DNA of 64,000 bases from a virus. Under the pieces are notes generated by a model. It was not told the origin of the DNA and did not search any database. It saw nothing but the letters and a program-made list of their open reading frames with translations. The stretch covers positions 62,001 through 126,000 of the IMG/VR virus record IMGVR_UViG_3300024326_000001. One strand, given 5' to 3'. Shown piece by piece: positions 1-9,736 of the stretch (within the stretch, counting starts at the first letter, position 1; every line of letters starts with the position of its first letter). The position numbers and the translations under genes were made by a program.

Positions 1-229
1 TGCACCTCTTCCAGAGAATGTAATTAATTTAGATTCATTTGGAGATATAATTTTAGAAAAAGAAGAAGTTGCATTATTTAGAGGTGGCTGGTTAGATCAA
101 AATGGAAACATGGTGGATGATTCAGTAAAGACTGGAGAAAAAGCAGCTCTTTCAATTTACTTTGATGAACCAGCTGTGAAAAATAGCATATTCGCTAAAG
201 TTCAGGCTAAAAATAGAAAAGCTATATAA
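1..229 (+). CDS. C-terminal end of an unidentified virion protein, possibly the gp6-like baseplate wedge
   Basis: The reading frame that starts at base 2 is open to a TAA at 227-229, giving about 75 residues of a protein whose start lies outside the window. The stop overlaps the next ATG (TAATG), so the two genes are translationally coupled. The fragment is acidic and has no motif I can name; it ends in a basic tail. The only argument for a baseplate role is position, directly upstream of a gp7/P2-gpI-like candidate; in T4 gene 6 precedes gene 7. The coding call is firm and the function is a guess from synteny. Confidence 0.6.
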   Translation, partial: APLPENVINLDSFGDIILEKEEVALFRGGWLDQNGNMVDDSVKTGEKAALSIYFDEPAVKNSIFAKVQAKNRKAI

Positions 230-498
230 TGAGTATTTTTAGTAACCTTTTTAAAAGTAGAAAAAAGAGATTATATTCTATCAGGGAAAATGCATTTGAC
301 GATAGAAAAAATTTAGGTAATGATTATAGAAGTAATATTTTGAAAAACTCAATTTCTTCTCATATTTGGAGAAATAATCAAATGAACGACTTTGTTAATC
401 TTATTCAAGATACAATCGCCGATTGGGTAGATTCTGTAAACTATTTAAAAATTTACAAATCTTACACCATGAAAAAAGATGATAAAAAAATTAGATAA
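229..498 (+). CDS. Small basic protein of unknown function in the baseplate cluster
   Basis: An 89-residue ORF whose ATG overlaps the preceding stop and which ends two bases before the next start. The N-terminus is rich in Lys and Arg, with an SFK/SRKKR-like stretch at residues 4-14. The middle contains an amphipathic helix-like segment with several Trp and Ile (about residues 45-70), and the C-terminus is again lysine-rich. No signal peptide or membrane segment is visible. Its tight packing between structural genes suggests a minor virion component or an assembly factor. I do not recognise the family. Confidence 0.6.
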   Translation: MSIFSNLFKSRKKRLYSIRENAFDDRKNLGNDYRSNILKNSISSHIWRNNQMNDFVNLIQDTIADWVDSVNYLKIYKSYTMKKDDKKIR

Positions 499-500
499 TA

Positions 501-3290
501 ATGCCATATCAAAATCTTAGATTCTTTGATAATAGTTCTAACGAATTAAATTTAACGTATGATTCTACTTTAGAATATTCTACGGGTACTATATTTCTAC
601 CTGAAATATCGACAGGCCTATATGAAACGATAAATTTATATGTTCTAGAAGAAGTAAGGGATGAATTAGATAATCAAAGATTTGTACATCCTATATCAGT
701 CGATGCTAATACTAATACTTTAAGATTTGAATTTGTTTCAGGCTATGGAGATAGTAATGATATTTTTCTTTATAGTGGAACAATGAAGAACGGAGACTAC
801 GAAGTAGTTGTAGATTCTTCTCAGGTTTCTAAAATGAGAGACAACAGTCACTACACTTCAATTGACTCTGATGGTTTTAAAATAGTTCCTTTAAACGCAG
901 CGGCATTGAATGTACAAGCATGCATCGCCAATATAGCATTAAGTTCAGATAAAGAAGGTTTTCATATTAGAACATTAAATGTATATGCGACCGAAGATGG
1001 TAATGAAGTAAAGGTTGCAGAAATTAAAGTTTATGGTGAAGTAGTTGCTGAAGATGAAAGACTAAAAAGTCTTTTAACTAACATGGCATTAAATCTAGAC
1101 GAAATGGATTATTTGATATTTAGAGATTCTGATATTAAAGACCTTGGTGTAGATTATAAACTATTAAATAGAAAAAGAAAAGAACTTTTATTACAGGCTT
1201 CTACTATTAAACCCTTTATAGGAACATATAAAGCCCTATTAGGTGTTATTGATTTCTTTGGATATAGTAATGTAAGTCTTAGAGAGTATTGGTTAAACAT
1301 AAACGAACAATCTGAAGGATTTGGAAAAATGATGGTGGTTCCTGTTGCTAATCAAACTGAAGTAGGTTTCTTAGCAAAAAAGAGTAGAAATAAGAACCTT
1401 CCTAATTCTAATCAAAAGAAAACTTCTAGATTTTCATTAGCATACCGATTAAACGTTCCTACTGGAAAATTAAATGAATTTGATTTACCAGAAGTAGAGG
1501 AAATTACAGATTTTTCGCCGGATGAAATCTTAATAAAATTATATGCTTTAAAGCGTAAACTACAGAAAGAATATTTACCGCTTAACGCAAAGATCGTAGA
1601 TATCACAGCAGAGGGTGATTACTTTGACGGAGTAAATCAGAGAGTTTGGAATAATCAACACCAAATACACGCACAGTATGCTGGACAAGACGTACATTAT
1701 GATATATTTCCAGATGCTAAATCAATTTATATAGAAGATCTTAGGAAAGTAGATTATAGACTAGAAGGTCGTAATCAAAAGATAGAAGTTTTTAATAAAA
1801 CAGAAAGAAATGAATTAGAAGATTCTATTAGATCTTTCTATACAGATTGGCACGATGAAGATATGTCTTCACATAATACCATTGCAGGAATTCCAATAGG
1901 AGCTCCTATTATTTTAACTGGAACTTCACTTAAAGATACATGGGATGATGCAGACTTTACTTTCATAGATGCAAACGATACTGACGATGATGCTAATATT
2001 TTACATTCTCCACCCGGACAACCTCCATATACCACTTTACAAGATCCTTATTTAACATGGGATGATTGGTGGAAAAGAAGTGTATATGAAATTGAATGGA
2101 TAATTAAAGGTCCTAGAGGCTACTTTAAAACTATCAGAGGATCTATTGACAATTGGTATACACTACCAATAATACTTCCATACATCGGTGAGTACACTAT
2201 TGATGTTGCTTTTTGGGATTTATATAACATAAGAAGTATTAGTCACAATGAAAAGATAACAGTTAAATCTAAGAATGTTGAAGTATATGGAATGTATCAG
2301 AAACTCACGCCTGAATTAGATTGGGCTAATTATAAATATCAATGGGATGAAGCAGGTTCTTCATGGGAATGGGGTAGAGAAAACCTAAACACTGTTGAAG
2401 AAAGTATTGCTACATATTATCTAACTCTCGATAGAGCTAATTATTTACACGAAGATGAAGATGGTAAAGAATTCTCAATGGTAAGAAGATTTGCAGATTC
2501 TACAACTCCAACTGGATTTAATGAAACGACAGGGCCTTATCAATGGAAATCATTAAGAAAACATGTATGGAATGATGGTCCCGAAATATGCTGGGATCAA
2601 ACTAGGGTTGGACCAGATTTAAATTCTTCTTTTAAATTAGAATTAAACGGCGCTAATAATGGAACTATTTCTGTTTCACAATTAGATCCTTTTACAGATT
2701 TAGAAATAATAGAAGAATATACACCTGTTGCAACATATCCTACGTCTAATACTGATTTTGCGGCTTGGGAAAGCTTAAAGGATGAATTGAATAATTTGAA
2801 TCCTAACCAATGGCCTATTTTTACTAAATTCAATTGGAATCCGATATATAAAGATACTGATGGAAATATAGTAAATAATTTTGATGGAGCAGATGTATGT
2901 AATTATATGCTCGTAGTTTCTAAACAACCCAATCAAGTATATGATTTTTACAATGCTACGACTAGCACTGGAATCATAGATCCAGATAGTTTTGTTAAAT
3001 ACCAAGCATACAATCCTAGCTTCAATGATTCTTATATAATAGACGATCACGGTACTATTAATCTATTAAATCACATGACATTTTCATATGACCTGACTAA
3101 AATGCCGGGCATAATAAAACAGAAATGGAGATTGATAAATAATAGTGTAAAAAAAGAAGATATATATTATGATAATCAGTGGCTGACATACTTATTTGAC
3201 ACTAAGGGAGAGTACAGTATTGAGCTTGAATTAACTGATTTGAACGGAAATAAAAACATAACAAGAAAAAACATCTTAACAATTAAATAA
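501..3290 (+). CDS. Large baseplate wedge-type structural protein with a P2 gpI/T4 gp7-like core and PKD-like C-terminal domains
   Basis: A 929-residue protein. Around residues 215-265 it has the pattern of a helical segment rich in Arg and Lys, then KPFIGTYKALLGVIDFFGY, then an EYW motif. That resembles the tail protein I (P2 gpI) core, which T4 gp7 also carries as a baseplate wedge subunit. Residues about 530-590 (GEYTIDVAFWD) and 860-929 (KGEYSIELELTDLNGN) look like two PKD/Ig-type beta sandwiches, often used for surface or fibre attachment. It is flanked by other structural genes with gaps of one or two bases. T4 gp7 is about 1030 residues, so the size fits. A structural role is likely; the gp7 equivalence is an inference from one short region. 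Confidence 0.5.
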   Translation: MPYQNLRFFDNSSNELNLTYDSTLEYSTGTIFLPEISTGLYETINLYVLEEVRDELDNQRFVHPISVDANTNTLRFEFVSGYGDSNDIFLYSGTMKNGDYEVVVDSSQVSKMRDNSHYTSIDSDGFKIVPLNAAALNVQACIANIALSSDKEGFHIRTLNVYATEDGNEVKVAEIKVYGEVVAEDERLKSLLTNMALNLDEMDYLIFRDSDIKDLGVDYKLLNRKRKELLLQASTIKPFIGTYKALLGVIDFFGYSNVSLREYWLNINEQSEGFGKMMVVPVANQTEVGFLAKKSRNKNLPNSNQKKTSRFSLAYRLNVPTGKLNEFDLPEVEEITDFSPDEILIKLYALKRKLQKEYLPLNAKIVDITAEGDYFDGVNQRVWNNQHQIHAQYAGQDVHYDIFPDAKSIYIEDLRKVDYRLEGRNQKIEVFNKTERNELEDSIRSFYTDWHDEDMSSHNTIAGIPIGAPIILTGTSLKDTWDDADFTFIDANDTDDDANILHSPPGQPPYTTLQDPYLTWDDWWKRSVYEIEWIIKGPRGYFKTIRGSIDNWYTLPIILPYIGEYTIDVAFWDLYNIRSISHNEKITVKSKNVEVYGMYQKLTPELDWANYKYQWDEAGSSWEWGRENLNTVEESIATYYLTLDRANYLHEDEDGKEFSMVRRFADSTTPTGFNETTGPYQWKSLRKHVWNDGPEICWDQTRVGPDLNSSFKLELNGANNGTISVSQLDPFTDLEIIEEYTPVATYPTSNTDFAAWESLKDELNNLNPNQWPIFTKFNWNPIYKDTDGNIVNNFDGADVCNYMLVVSKQPNQVYDFYNATTSTGIIDPDSFVKYQAYNPSFNDSYIIDDHGTINLLNHMTFSYDLTKMPGIIKQKWRLINNSVKKEDIYYDNQWLTYLFDTKGEYSIELELTDLNGNKNITRKNILTIK

Positions 3291-3291
3291 A

Positions 3292-3852
3292 ATGGCAAGT
3301 ATTACAACAATTTTAGGAACGCATTCTCTTTCTTCTTCGAGACTTACTATCAATAATAATTTTGATAACGTAAATGAAGAATTAGGATTAATCGCAAATG
3401 TTCTAGACACGACAAGTTCTACGTTATCTTTAACTGGAGCTATTACGGCAGGCACACTGTCCTTAAACACAGGTACTTTAAATACTTTTAACGTAACTGC
3501 ATCTTCATTAGAGGCAGGCGTTGAAGCTACGTTTAAAGAAAATGTAATTTTAGAAAAAGCACTCCAGTTTACAGTGGCTCCTACTGCTACTTTTCCAGCA
3601 GGAACAGTTACTCCTACACTAGGAGCTTATATTTACACTGGTTCAGCTGATGTAGAATTAGGACCTTCAGCAGATGGACAAATTTTAACTATTATTGCAT
3701 CGACTGCATTTCAAATGCAAGGTACAGGTTTAGACAATATAAATGGCGCTGATACCTCAATAGATGTTTTACAGAACGGTAGTATCAGTTTTATAGGAAG
3801 TACGGACGGCACTTGGTGGATTACAGGTTCACATAAAGCCACAATTTCATAA
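3292..3852 (+). CDS. Short fibre-like structural protein with an N-terminal docking motif
   Basis: A 186-residue protein, Ser/Thr/Ala/Gly-rich and nearly free of Cys, with low-complexity beta-type sequence typical of trimeric phage fibres. Near the N-terminus it has LTINNNFDNVNEEL, which resembles the DKINFNF and DKVNYNF segments near the N-termini of the two long fibres further downstream, so all three may dock to the same baseplate position. The C-terminal half (residues 120-186) repeats short hydrophobic strands ending in a Trp-rich turn (TWWITGS). It may be a short tail fibre or a baseplate spike decoration. Confidence 0.5.
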   Translation: MASITTILGTHSLSSSRLTINNNFDNVNEELGLIANVLDTTSSTLSLTGAITAGTLSLNTGTLNTFNVTASSLEAGVEATFKENVILEKALQFTVAPTATFPAGTVTPTLGAYIYTGSADVELGPSADGQILTIIASTAFQMQGTGLDNINGADTSIDVLQNGSISFIGSTDGTWWITGSHKATIS

Positions 3853-3876
3853 TATAAAAATAAAACAGTTAATTAG

Positions 3877-5862
3877 ATGGCTACACCATTAATAAGGATT
3901 CCACAAGAACAAGGAGGTACGATGTATGCATTTGCTAATGCAGCAAGGGATTTGACACGCGCTTATTATAATCCGGATATTAACTTTGAATTTTCTAAAT
4001 TTGCATTACTAGACTTGCCAGTATATGCTGATTTTATTCAAAGTGATCCGACTGATCTATCAGAGGGTCCTAATTATATCAAGTATGATAGACTATTTGA
4101 AGGAGGTGGCGGTTCTAATGCTAGTTCTTATAATGATTCGTTACATGATGGTAATGGTAACGTACATTTTGCACAAACTTTTCAAAGTTATGCTCTTAAT
4201 TTAGAGAACATGCTTCTTAACCCAGAGGTTAATGATGATTTTGATGATGTTTTATTTCAAAGTGATGCTGAAAAAATATTCTTTAAATACTTATATCACA
4301 TCAATGCGATAAGAGTAAGAACTGCAACTTCACAAGAAGTTTCAACAGGATATTCTAGAATGATAGAGCTAGATGATTCTACTCAAGCCGGTTCTGAATA
4401 TAGTCAAGTTATAAAATACATTGGAAATATTGATGTAACTAACGATAAAAATTATAAAGGGCAACAGTACAACGAAATATTTGTTAACGTTCCTTCTTCT
4501 GTAGGATATACTCCTGAAGTTTTATTAGAAACATCTAAGTTTAATACTAATAATATTAAGTTTGTACCTGGTGCTGAAATTGAAGGAAGAACAAATGATG
4601 ATACTCACCCAGATCCTTTTTTAAATGTAGAATCTTATGCTGATCAAGCTGACGGAACTTATAATACTGACGAAAATGAAGTTCCAACATTTGGAATTGA
4701 TTTTAATTCAAGCGCCTACTCTAAAATAATAAATGATCCTAAATTAGATTCAATATTAGATTATTCTAAAAGAGGTGGAGATTTTAGATTCAATGCTATC
4801 CTAGTGTATTATGACATATATTCAAAGTCTAACATTGGAAATAAAGCAACAAACCTATACGGTATAATATTATTAGATAACTGGAAAGAAGATACTTCAA
4901 ATGATGGATGGTATATTCCAGAATTAACTAAGTATAAGCCGAATGAAGTTACCGGTCTTAATGGTAATGCATTTGCACTTAAATTAAATCTTAAATTTAA
5001 TTCAGCGCTAGATAATGTTGGGATAGAAAAGAATGTTAATGATTATTCTACTTTCTCAATGGACATTTTCTTAGACACAACAAGTGCCTTAGAAAACGCG
5101 GTTCAATTATTAAGAGATGCTAATACTAGATACAATGATATTTCTAAGAAAGTTGAAATGTTAGAAAGTTTCTTTTTAAGTTCTGAAAACTTACAAGGAA
5201 TATCTAAGAGACTAGACCATATAGAACAGGATGTTGAAAATGCTACTATTAATTTTCAAGATGAAAGAAGTCTTTTAGATCTAATAACAAATACCAACTC
5301 TAGATTAAATCAGGTTATTTCTGGTGTAATTCCAACAGAGATACAATATAATACAGATGTTTTAGAGTCAGGTAACCCAGGAGTGTCTATTGATAAATCA
5401 AACAATGGTAAAGTTAAAATCAGTTGTGTTAATTATGGCTATTCTTTAGGACAAGCTTATGTATATGATACTGTAACTTCTACTAATGAAAGAGAATTAT
5501 CTGCTGATTCTATGTTTTTACCAGATGAAGCTGGAACAAAGGCGGTATGGCAAAGACTTAAAGAATTTGACAACTTAGTTATGGTCTATACAGATCAGGC
5601 ACAGGACTTTGATTCTAATCTAAATATATACTTAGATGATACAATAACAAGTTGGAAAAAAGGCCAAGTAGTTAGAGTAACTTTTAAAAATAAAATAAAA
5701 AACTTATCAACACATTACATAACACTGTGGACTGATAAGAGTAATGGATGGTCGCAAAAACTTTCTATTTCTTTATCGGACTTATTATCTAATAAACCAT
5801 ATATCGAAATAGTATGTGTAGATCCAGTAAATAAAACGTTTGAATACGATATCTTAAGATAA
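3877..5862 (+). CDS. Baseplate or tail structural protein with a central coiled coil
   Basis: A 661-residue protein that I do not recognise with certainty. It begins with a conserved-looking segment (IRIPQEQGGTMYAFANAARD), followed by a long mixed alpha/beta body. About residues 412-460 form a heptad-like helical region (KKVEMLESFFLSS, then ISKRLDHIEQDVENA) that could be a trimeric coiled coil. The C-terminal 150 residues are beta-rich. The preceding 24-base gap contains TATAAAAATA, which resembles the T4 late promoter core TATAAATA. The gene ends one base before the next start, so it belongs to the structural operon. Confidence 0.5.
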   Translation: MATPLIRIPQEQGGTMYAFANAARDLTRAYYNPDINFEFSKFALLDLPVYADFIQSDPTDLSEGPNYIKYDRLFEGGGGSNASSYNDSLHDGNGNVHFAQTFQSYALNLENMLLNPEVNDDFDDVLFQSDAEKIFFKYLYHINAIRVRTATSQEVSTGYSRMIELDDSTQAGSEYSQVIKYIGNIDVTNDKNYKGQQYNEIFVNVPSSVGYTPEVLLETSKFNTNNIKFVPGAEIEGRTNDDTHPDPFLNVESYADQADGTYNTDENEVPTFGIDFNSSAYSKIINDPKLDSILDYSKRGGDFRFNAILVYYDIYSKSNIGNKATNLYGIILLDNWKEDTSNDGWYIPELTKYKPNEVTGLNGNAFALKLNLKFNSALDNVGIEKNVNDYSTFSMDIFLDTTSALENAVQLLRDANTRYNDISKKVEMLESFFLSSENLQGISKRLDHIEQDVENATINFQDERSLLDLITNTNSRLNQVISGVIPTEIQYNTDVLESGNPGVSIDKSNNGKVKISCVNYGYSLGQAYVYDTVTSTNERELSADSMFLPDEAGTKAVWQRLKEFDNLVMVYTDQAQDFDSNLNIYLDDTITSWKKGQVVRVTFKNKIKNLSTHYITLWTDKSNGWSQKLSISLSDLLSNKPYIEIVCVDPVNKTFEYDILR

Positions 5863-5863
5863 T

Positions 5864-8800
5864 ATGAGCGCTAGCAATTCTATATCACATTTACTCGAAC
5901 AGTTTCTAGAATTAAACACTAATTCACTAGAAACTTTCGAACGTATCAATGAGGCTATTTCAACCGATAAAGAAACGGTTACAATAGATTTATTCGATAA
6001 TCGCACAGGAGAAATGACTGCAATTCAAATTCCAGCATTTGGATTTTTGAAAAGAGAAATTGAAAGAATTGATAAGAACATAACTGCGATTAGTGGTTTA
6101 GATACTTCCAGTGCAAATGTAAAACTTAAAGATGGTTCTTATAGAAGAATACATACTTCTAAATTAAAAGGTCCTTCTTTACCTATAAAGTCGTTAGCAA
6201 CTCCAAAAGAATTTAATACACAACTAAACGATTTCTTTGAAGATTTCTTAAATCCTTTATTAACTATTAGTTTAGATGTTAAAGGACAAATTCCAGTAGA
6301 TACTGAAAGAGTTTATACTGAAAGAGTTATATTTGATCATGAAGACTTGTCTTCCACTGAATCCTTTGATGAAATTTTTAAAGGTCAGAATGATGTCAAT
6401 TATTCTAAATTTATTTCTAAAATAAAAGAAGATGGTTTAAAATATAGAATAGATGCAGAGACGGTAGATATGCCAGTAAGATCTATTCAGTATAATGGCC
6501 AGTTAGACGTATTAAAAGTAGAAAATGTTCAGAAAACATCTCTAATAGACGGGACTAGTCAAACTAAAACCGTAAAAGTATATACTCTAAATAAATTAAC
6601 ATATTCGGACTCTAATAAAGACATGAAAGATACTGAAACTCTAAAAATTGGAGATTCATTGGTAGTAAACACGTCTGAATATAACACAAGATATAGAGTA
6701 ACCTCTATTGATTCTTCAACAACACAAGTTGAATTGTCACTTTTAGAAGGTTATTCACCGATTAAAATAGGAGCGAATGCTCTCGCTATTTATAAAGATA
6801 TTGATGCTTCTGTTTCTATAGAAGTTAAAGTTGGATTTAATGAAAGACAAGTAGTTTTTGTTAAACCAATAGATCCTATCTCTAAACTACCAGCTACTGA
6901 TTTCTCACCAGGTGTTGCATTCTTTTCGAATGAACTTACTATTCAAAATGAAGATGGTATAGTTACTACACTTGCTAAATACTATAAAGAAGAAGTTGCT
7001 GATTTTGGTCAATTTATTAAAGCACTTAAGGTTGATTACATTCCACCTGCATCAGAAGGTCTTATCCCAGATGCACCAATCGTAGAAGTAGATAACTTTA
7101 AAGTAACACAAATTAATAAACACCTTACTCAAAACGCTAGCGTTGAACAAGTAAAAAAGATCAAATCTGATAAAGTTAAAGCTAAAGAAGTTATTAAAAA
7201 GCTTGACACTACAATTAGAAAGAAAAGAAAATTAATTGCTACTAAAAAGTTCTCATCTAAAATAGAAAGAAATAGAGAGAAAAATGAATTAGCTTCTATC
7301 ATTAGAGAAAAGGCTGCTGAAACTAAAGTATTCTCTTCAAGCGTTGGACAGATTAAAGCGATTGCTGAATCAAATGAATTACCTAAAGTTAATCCTAAAT
7401 ATAGGGTAAGAGGCTTTTGGTCTATTCCGGAGCCAAAGAAAGTTGGTGATGAAATTTCACAAGAAGTAGTTCAGTTTATTGCTAGATATAGATACGTTTC
7501 CTCAACGGGTAAAACATCTGTAATAGAGCAAATCAAATTTAATAAAAAAACTGCTGCATTTTCAAACTGGGTCGAAGTTAAAGGTCCTATTAGAAAAAGA
7601 GAAAAGCAAGCAGATGGTGGATATAGATGGATTCTAGAATCTGAAGAAGATTCACAGGCTATTAATTTTAACTCAATAGATTTATCTATTCAGCCTGGTG
7701 AAAAAATAGAAATGATGATTAAATCTGTTTCTGAAGCAGGTTTCCCACAAACCCCAGTAGAGTCAGAATGGTCAGATATTATTACTATTCCTTTTCCTGA
7801 AGGAGAAATATCTACAGACGGAGCAAATAGCCTAGTAAACCAAAATGATTTAGATAATGTTAAGGTTGAAATAAATGATGATTTAGAATCACAAGGATTA
7901 TTTACACACCTTGATAGTGGATTTACGGCAGGAGATACTTATTATGCCCATGCCGCAGAATCACTAGCATCTGGTTTTTTAACAGGAGAACAGAATCCTA
8001 TTAGCGTATATGATAAATTATTGGAATTACAGAATCAATTAGAAAGACTACAAGCTAAGGTTGAAGGTGCCGTTGGAGAATTACAAATTAAAATTATTGA
8101 CGAAGAAGGTGAAGTAACGCTAGTTAAAAATAATTCAACTGCTAAAATATTCGCAGGATATTATGTAGATGAAAAACCAGATGATGAAACTAAAGGATAT
8201 ATTGTTACTAAAAATTATAGAGTAGAACTTCATAATACTAAGGCATCTGATCTAGAATTATGTGCAAGAATTAATGGAAATCTTAAACAACCTGCTTATG
8301 TTTCTTCATCACAACAAGAATATGGCCTAGGTATTATTAATTTAGAAACTGGTAATAAACAACCAACTGGAACTACAACACCTGATGTTAAAATAGCAAA
8401 TGATACATATTATATGACAGAGGCTCAGTATGATTTAGTCCCTGTTGTTTATCAAAATCTTACAGGTGATGGAAATTCATACAATCATTTTTCTGTTGCG
8501 CCAGACCAATCATCTCAATTAAATGGACAGTTTATTTATTCTAGATTTAGAAATATAGCTAATAACGCTGATCTTTATTCGATTATAGATCCTGATACTG
8601 ACTTGTCTAGGGATTCAAACTTAACAGGAGTAAGTAGCGCAGAATATGGATTAACATTTGCAACAGTCACGAATTCTGGAATTGGATCAATTTCTGATAG
8701 AACTCATTTAAGAGATTTTACAGACTTTAAAATACAACCACATCAAGATTTACCTAGTAATTTAAACGGAGCTGGTGATTTTATATGGAATGGAACATGG

Positions 8801-9679
8801 AATAATAATGGACAGGGTGTGCAGAATGAAGATGAAAACGGATTCCAATCTGATCCGAACGTTCCTGAAGCTATTCTTCCGAACTCAGCTGATACAGTTT
8901 CTGTTTCTCAAATAACGGCTGCTAAGTATGATTCAGGTCTTTTTCTTCATAAATCACACCCGCTACTTCAGTCTGACATAGGTTTAAATACAAAGGATAT
9001 AGTTTCAACGGGAATTGTATCGATGCCGAAATATGCTATTAAAAGATCTAACGATAAGAATGGAAAAATTCAAACAGCATATCAACCGCTGACAATTACA
9101 TTTAGAAGTGACGGTGAATCTGGACCAATAGATGAACAAGGTAATGTAATTGGTAAAAAGTCTTTAAAAAACTCATTTACGGAAGATGATCAATTTTTAT
9201 TAGGTGGTCTTTCATGTGGTTCTTTCTTATACCTTTCACCTATAAACCAAACTAGTCTATCGGTAGATGGACCTAACAAGTATGGTAAAAAATTAATTGA
9301 AGGTGGAAGTCAAAATGCAGTGTCAGTTGATATGGTATTCCAATATAGAATGACAGATTATTTTGGAGAGAGTGAAACCGGTAAAGGTAGAGTTGCTGGA
9401 ATATATGGAAATGCATTTACCAATTTAACATATTCAAAGAAAATAGGGCTAGACATCATAGATTCTTATAAAACTGAATTTAGCTTCGATGTAGAAGTTT
9501 ACGCTAAATATAGAGCAGTTGGAACAAATAAAAATAGTATCAACAAAGTGATGCTGAGTAATTATAGAAACTCCCTTGGTTCCGGAAACTGGTGGTGGAA
9601 TAGAAGAAGATTCTTCAGTGGATATAATGATTTTAGTTCATCTAGATTATACGATTTCGATGCTCGTCCATATAGGTAA
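5864..9679 (+). CDS. Very large structural protein with coiled coils and a fibronectin-like domain
   Basis: A 1271-residue protein beginning with an amphipathic helix (HLLEQFLELNTNSLETFERI). Residues about 429-490 are a highly charged helical stretch rich in Lys, Arg and Glu, and residues 715-745 form a second coiled coil (KLLELQNQLERLQAKVE). Between them, about 511-645, lies a beta-rich section with the spacing of a fibronectin type III fold. The C-terminus ends in an unusual Trp/Arg/Tyr-rich tail (NWWWNRRRFFSGY). The size, the position between structural genes and the lack of enzymatic motifs support a baseplate or proximal fibre role. Family not identified. Confidence 0.5.
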   Translation: MSASNSISHLLEQFLELNTNSLETFERINEAISTDKETVTIDLFDNRTGEMTAIQIPAFGFLKREIERIDKNITAISGLDTSSANVKLKDGSYRRIHTSKLKGPSLPIKSLATPKEFNTQLNDFFEDFLNPLLTISLDVKGQIPVDTERVYTERVIFDHEDLSSTESFDEIFKGQNDVNYSKFISKIKEDGLKYRIDAETVDMPVRSIQYNGQLDVLKVENVQKTSLIDGTSQTKTVKVYTLNKLTYSDSNKDMKDTETLKIGDSLVVNTSEYNTRYRVTSIDSSTTQVELSLLEGYSPIKIGANALAIYKDIDASVSIEVKVGFNERQVVFVKPIDPISKLPATDFSPGVAFFSNELTIQNEDGIVTTLAKYYKEEVADFGQFIKALKVDYIPPASEGLIPDAPIVEVDNFKVTQINKHLTQNASVEQVKKIKSDKVKAKEVIKKLDTTIRKKRKLIATKKFSSKIERNREKNELASIIREKAAETKVFSSSVGQIKAIAESNELPKVNPKYRVRGFWSIPEPKKVGDEISQEVVQFIARYRYVSSTGKTSVIEQIKFNKKTAAFSNWVEVKGPIRKREKQADGGYRWILESEEDSQAINFNSIDLSIQPGEKIEMMIKSVSEAGFPQTPVESEWSDIITIPFPEGEISTDGANSLVNQNDLDNVKVEINDDLESQGLFTHLDSGFTAGDTYYAHAAESLASGFLTGEQNPISVYDKLLELQNQLERLQAKVEGAVGELQIKIIDEEGEVTLVKNNSTAKIFAGYYVDEKPDDETKGYIVTKNYRVELHNTKASDLELCARINGNLKQPAYVSSSQQEYGLGIINLETGNKQPTGTTTPDVKIANDTYYMTEAQYDLVPVVYQNLTGDGNSYNHFSVAPDQSSQLNGQFIYSRFRNIANNADLYSIIDPDTDLSRDSNLTGVSSAEYGLTFATVTNSGIGSISDRTHLRDFTDFKIQPHQDLPSNLNGAGDFIWNGTWNNNGQGVQNEDENGFQSDPNVPEAILPNSADTVSVSQITAAKYDSGLFLHKSHPLLQSDIGLNTKDIVSTGIVSMPKYAIKRSNDKNGKIQTAYQPLTITFRSDGESGPIDEQGNVIGKKSLKNSFTEDDQFLLGGLSCGSFLYLSPINQTSLSVDGPNKYGKKLIEGGSQNAVSVDMVFQYRMTDYFGESETGKGRVAGIYGNAFTNLTYSKKIGLDIIDSYKTEFSFDVEVYAKYRAVGTNKNSINKVMLSNYRNSLGSGNWWWNRRRFFSGYNDFSSSRLYDFDARPYR

Positions 9680-9700
9680 TATCTCGCTGTAACTAAGCAA

Positions 9701-9708
9701 GATATATA
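9701..9708 (+). promoter_or_regulatory. GATATATA motif, candidate late promoter
   Basis: GATATATA lies in the 57-base gap before the 1609-residue structural gene, 28 bases from its ATG. The same octamer sits at a similar distance from other gene starts in this window. It is followed by a small ACTCT/AGAGT hairpin. The promoter role is inferred from recurrence and AT-rich character only. Confidence 0.4.
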
Positions 9709-9736
9709 CTCTAACAAAAATAGAGTCTATTTATAA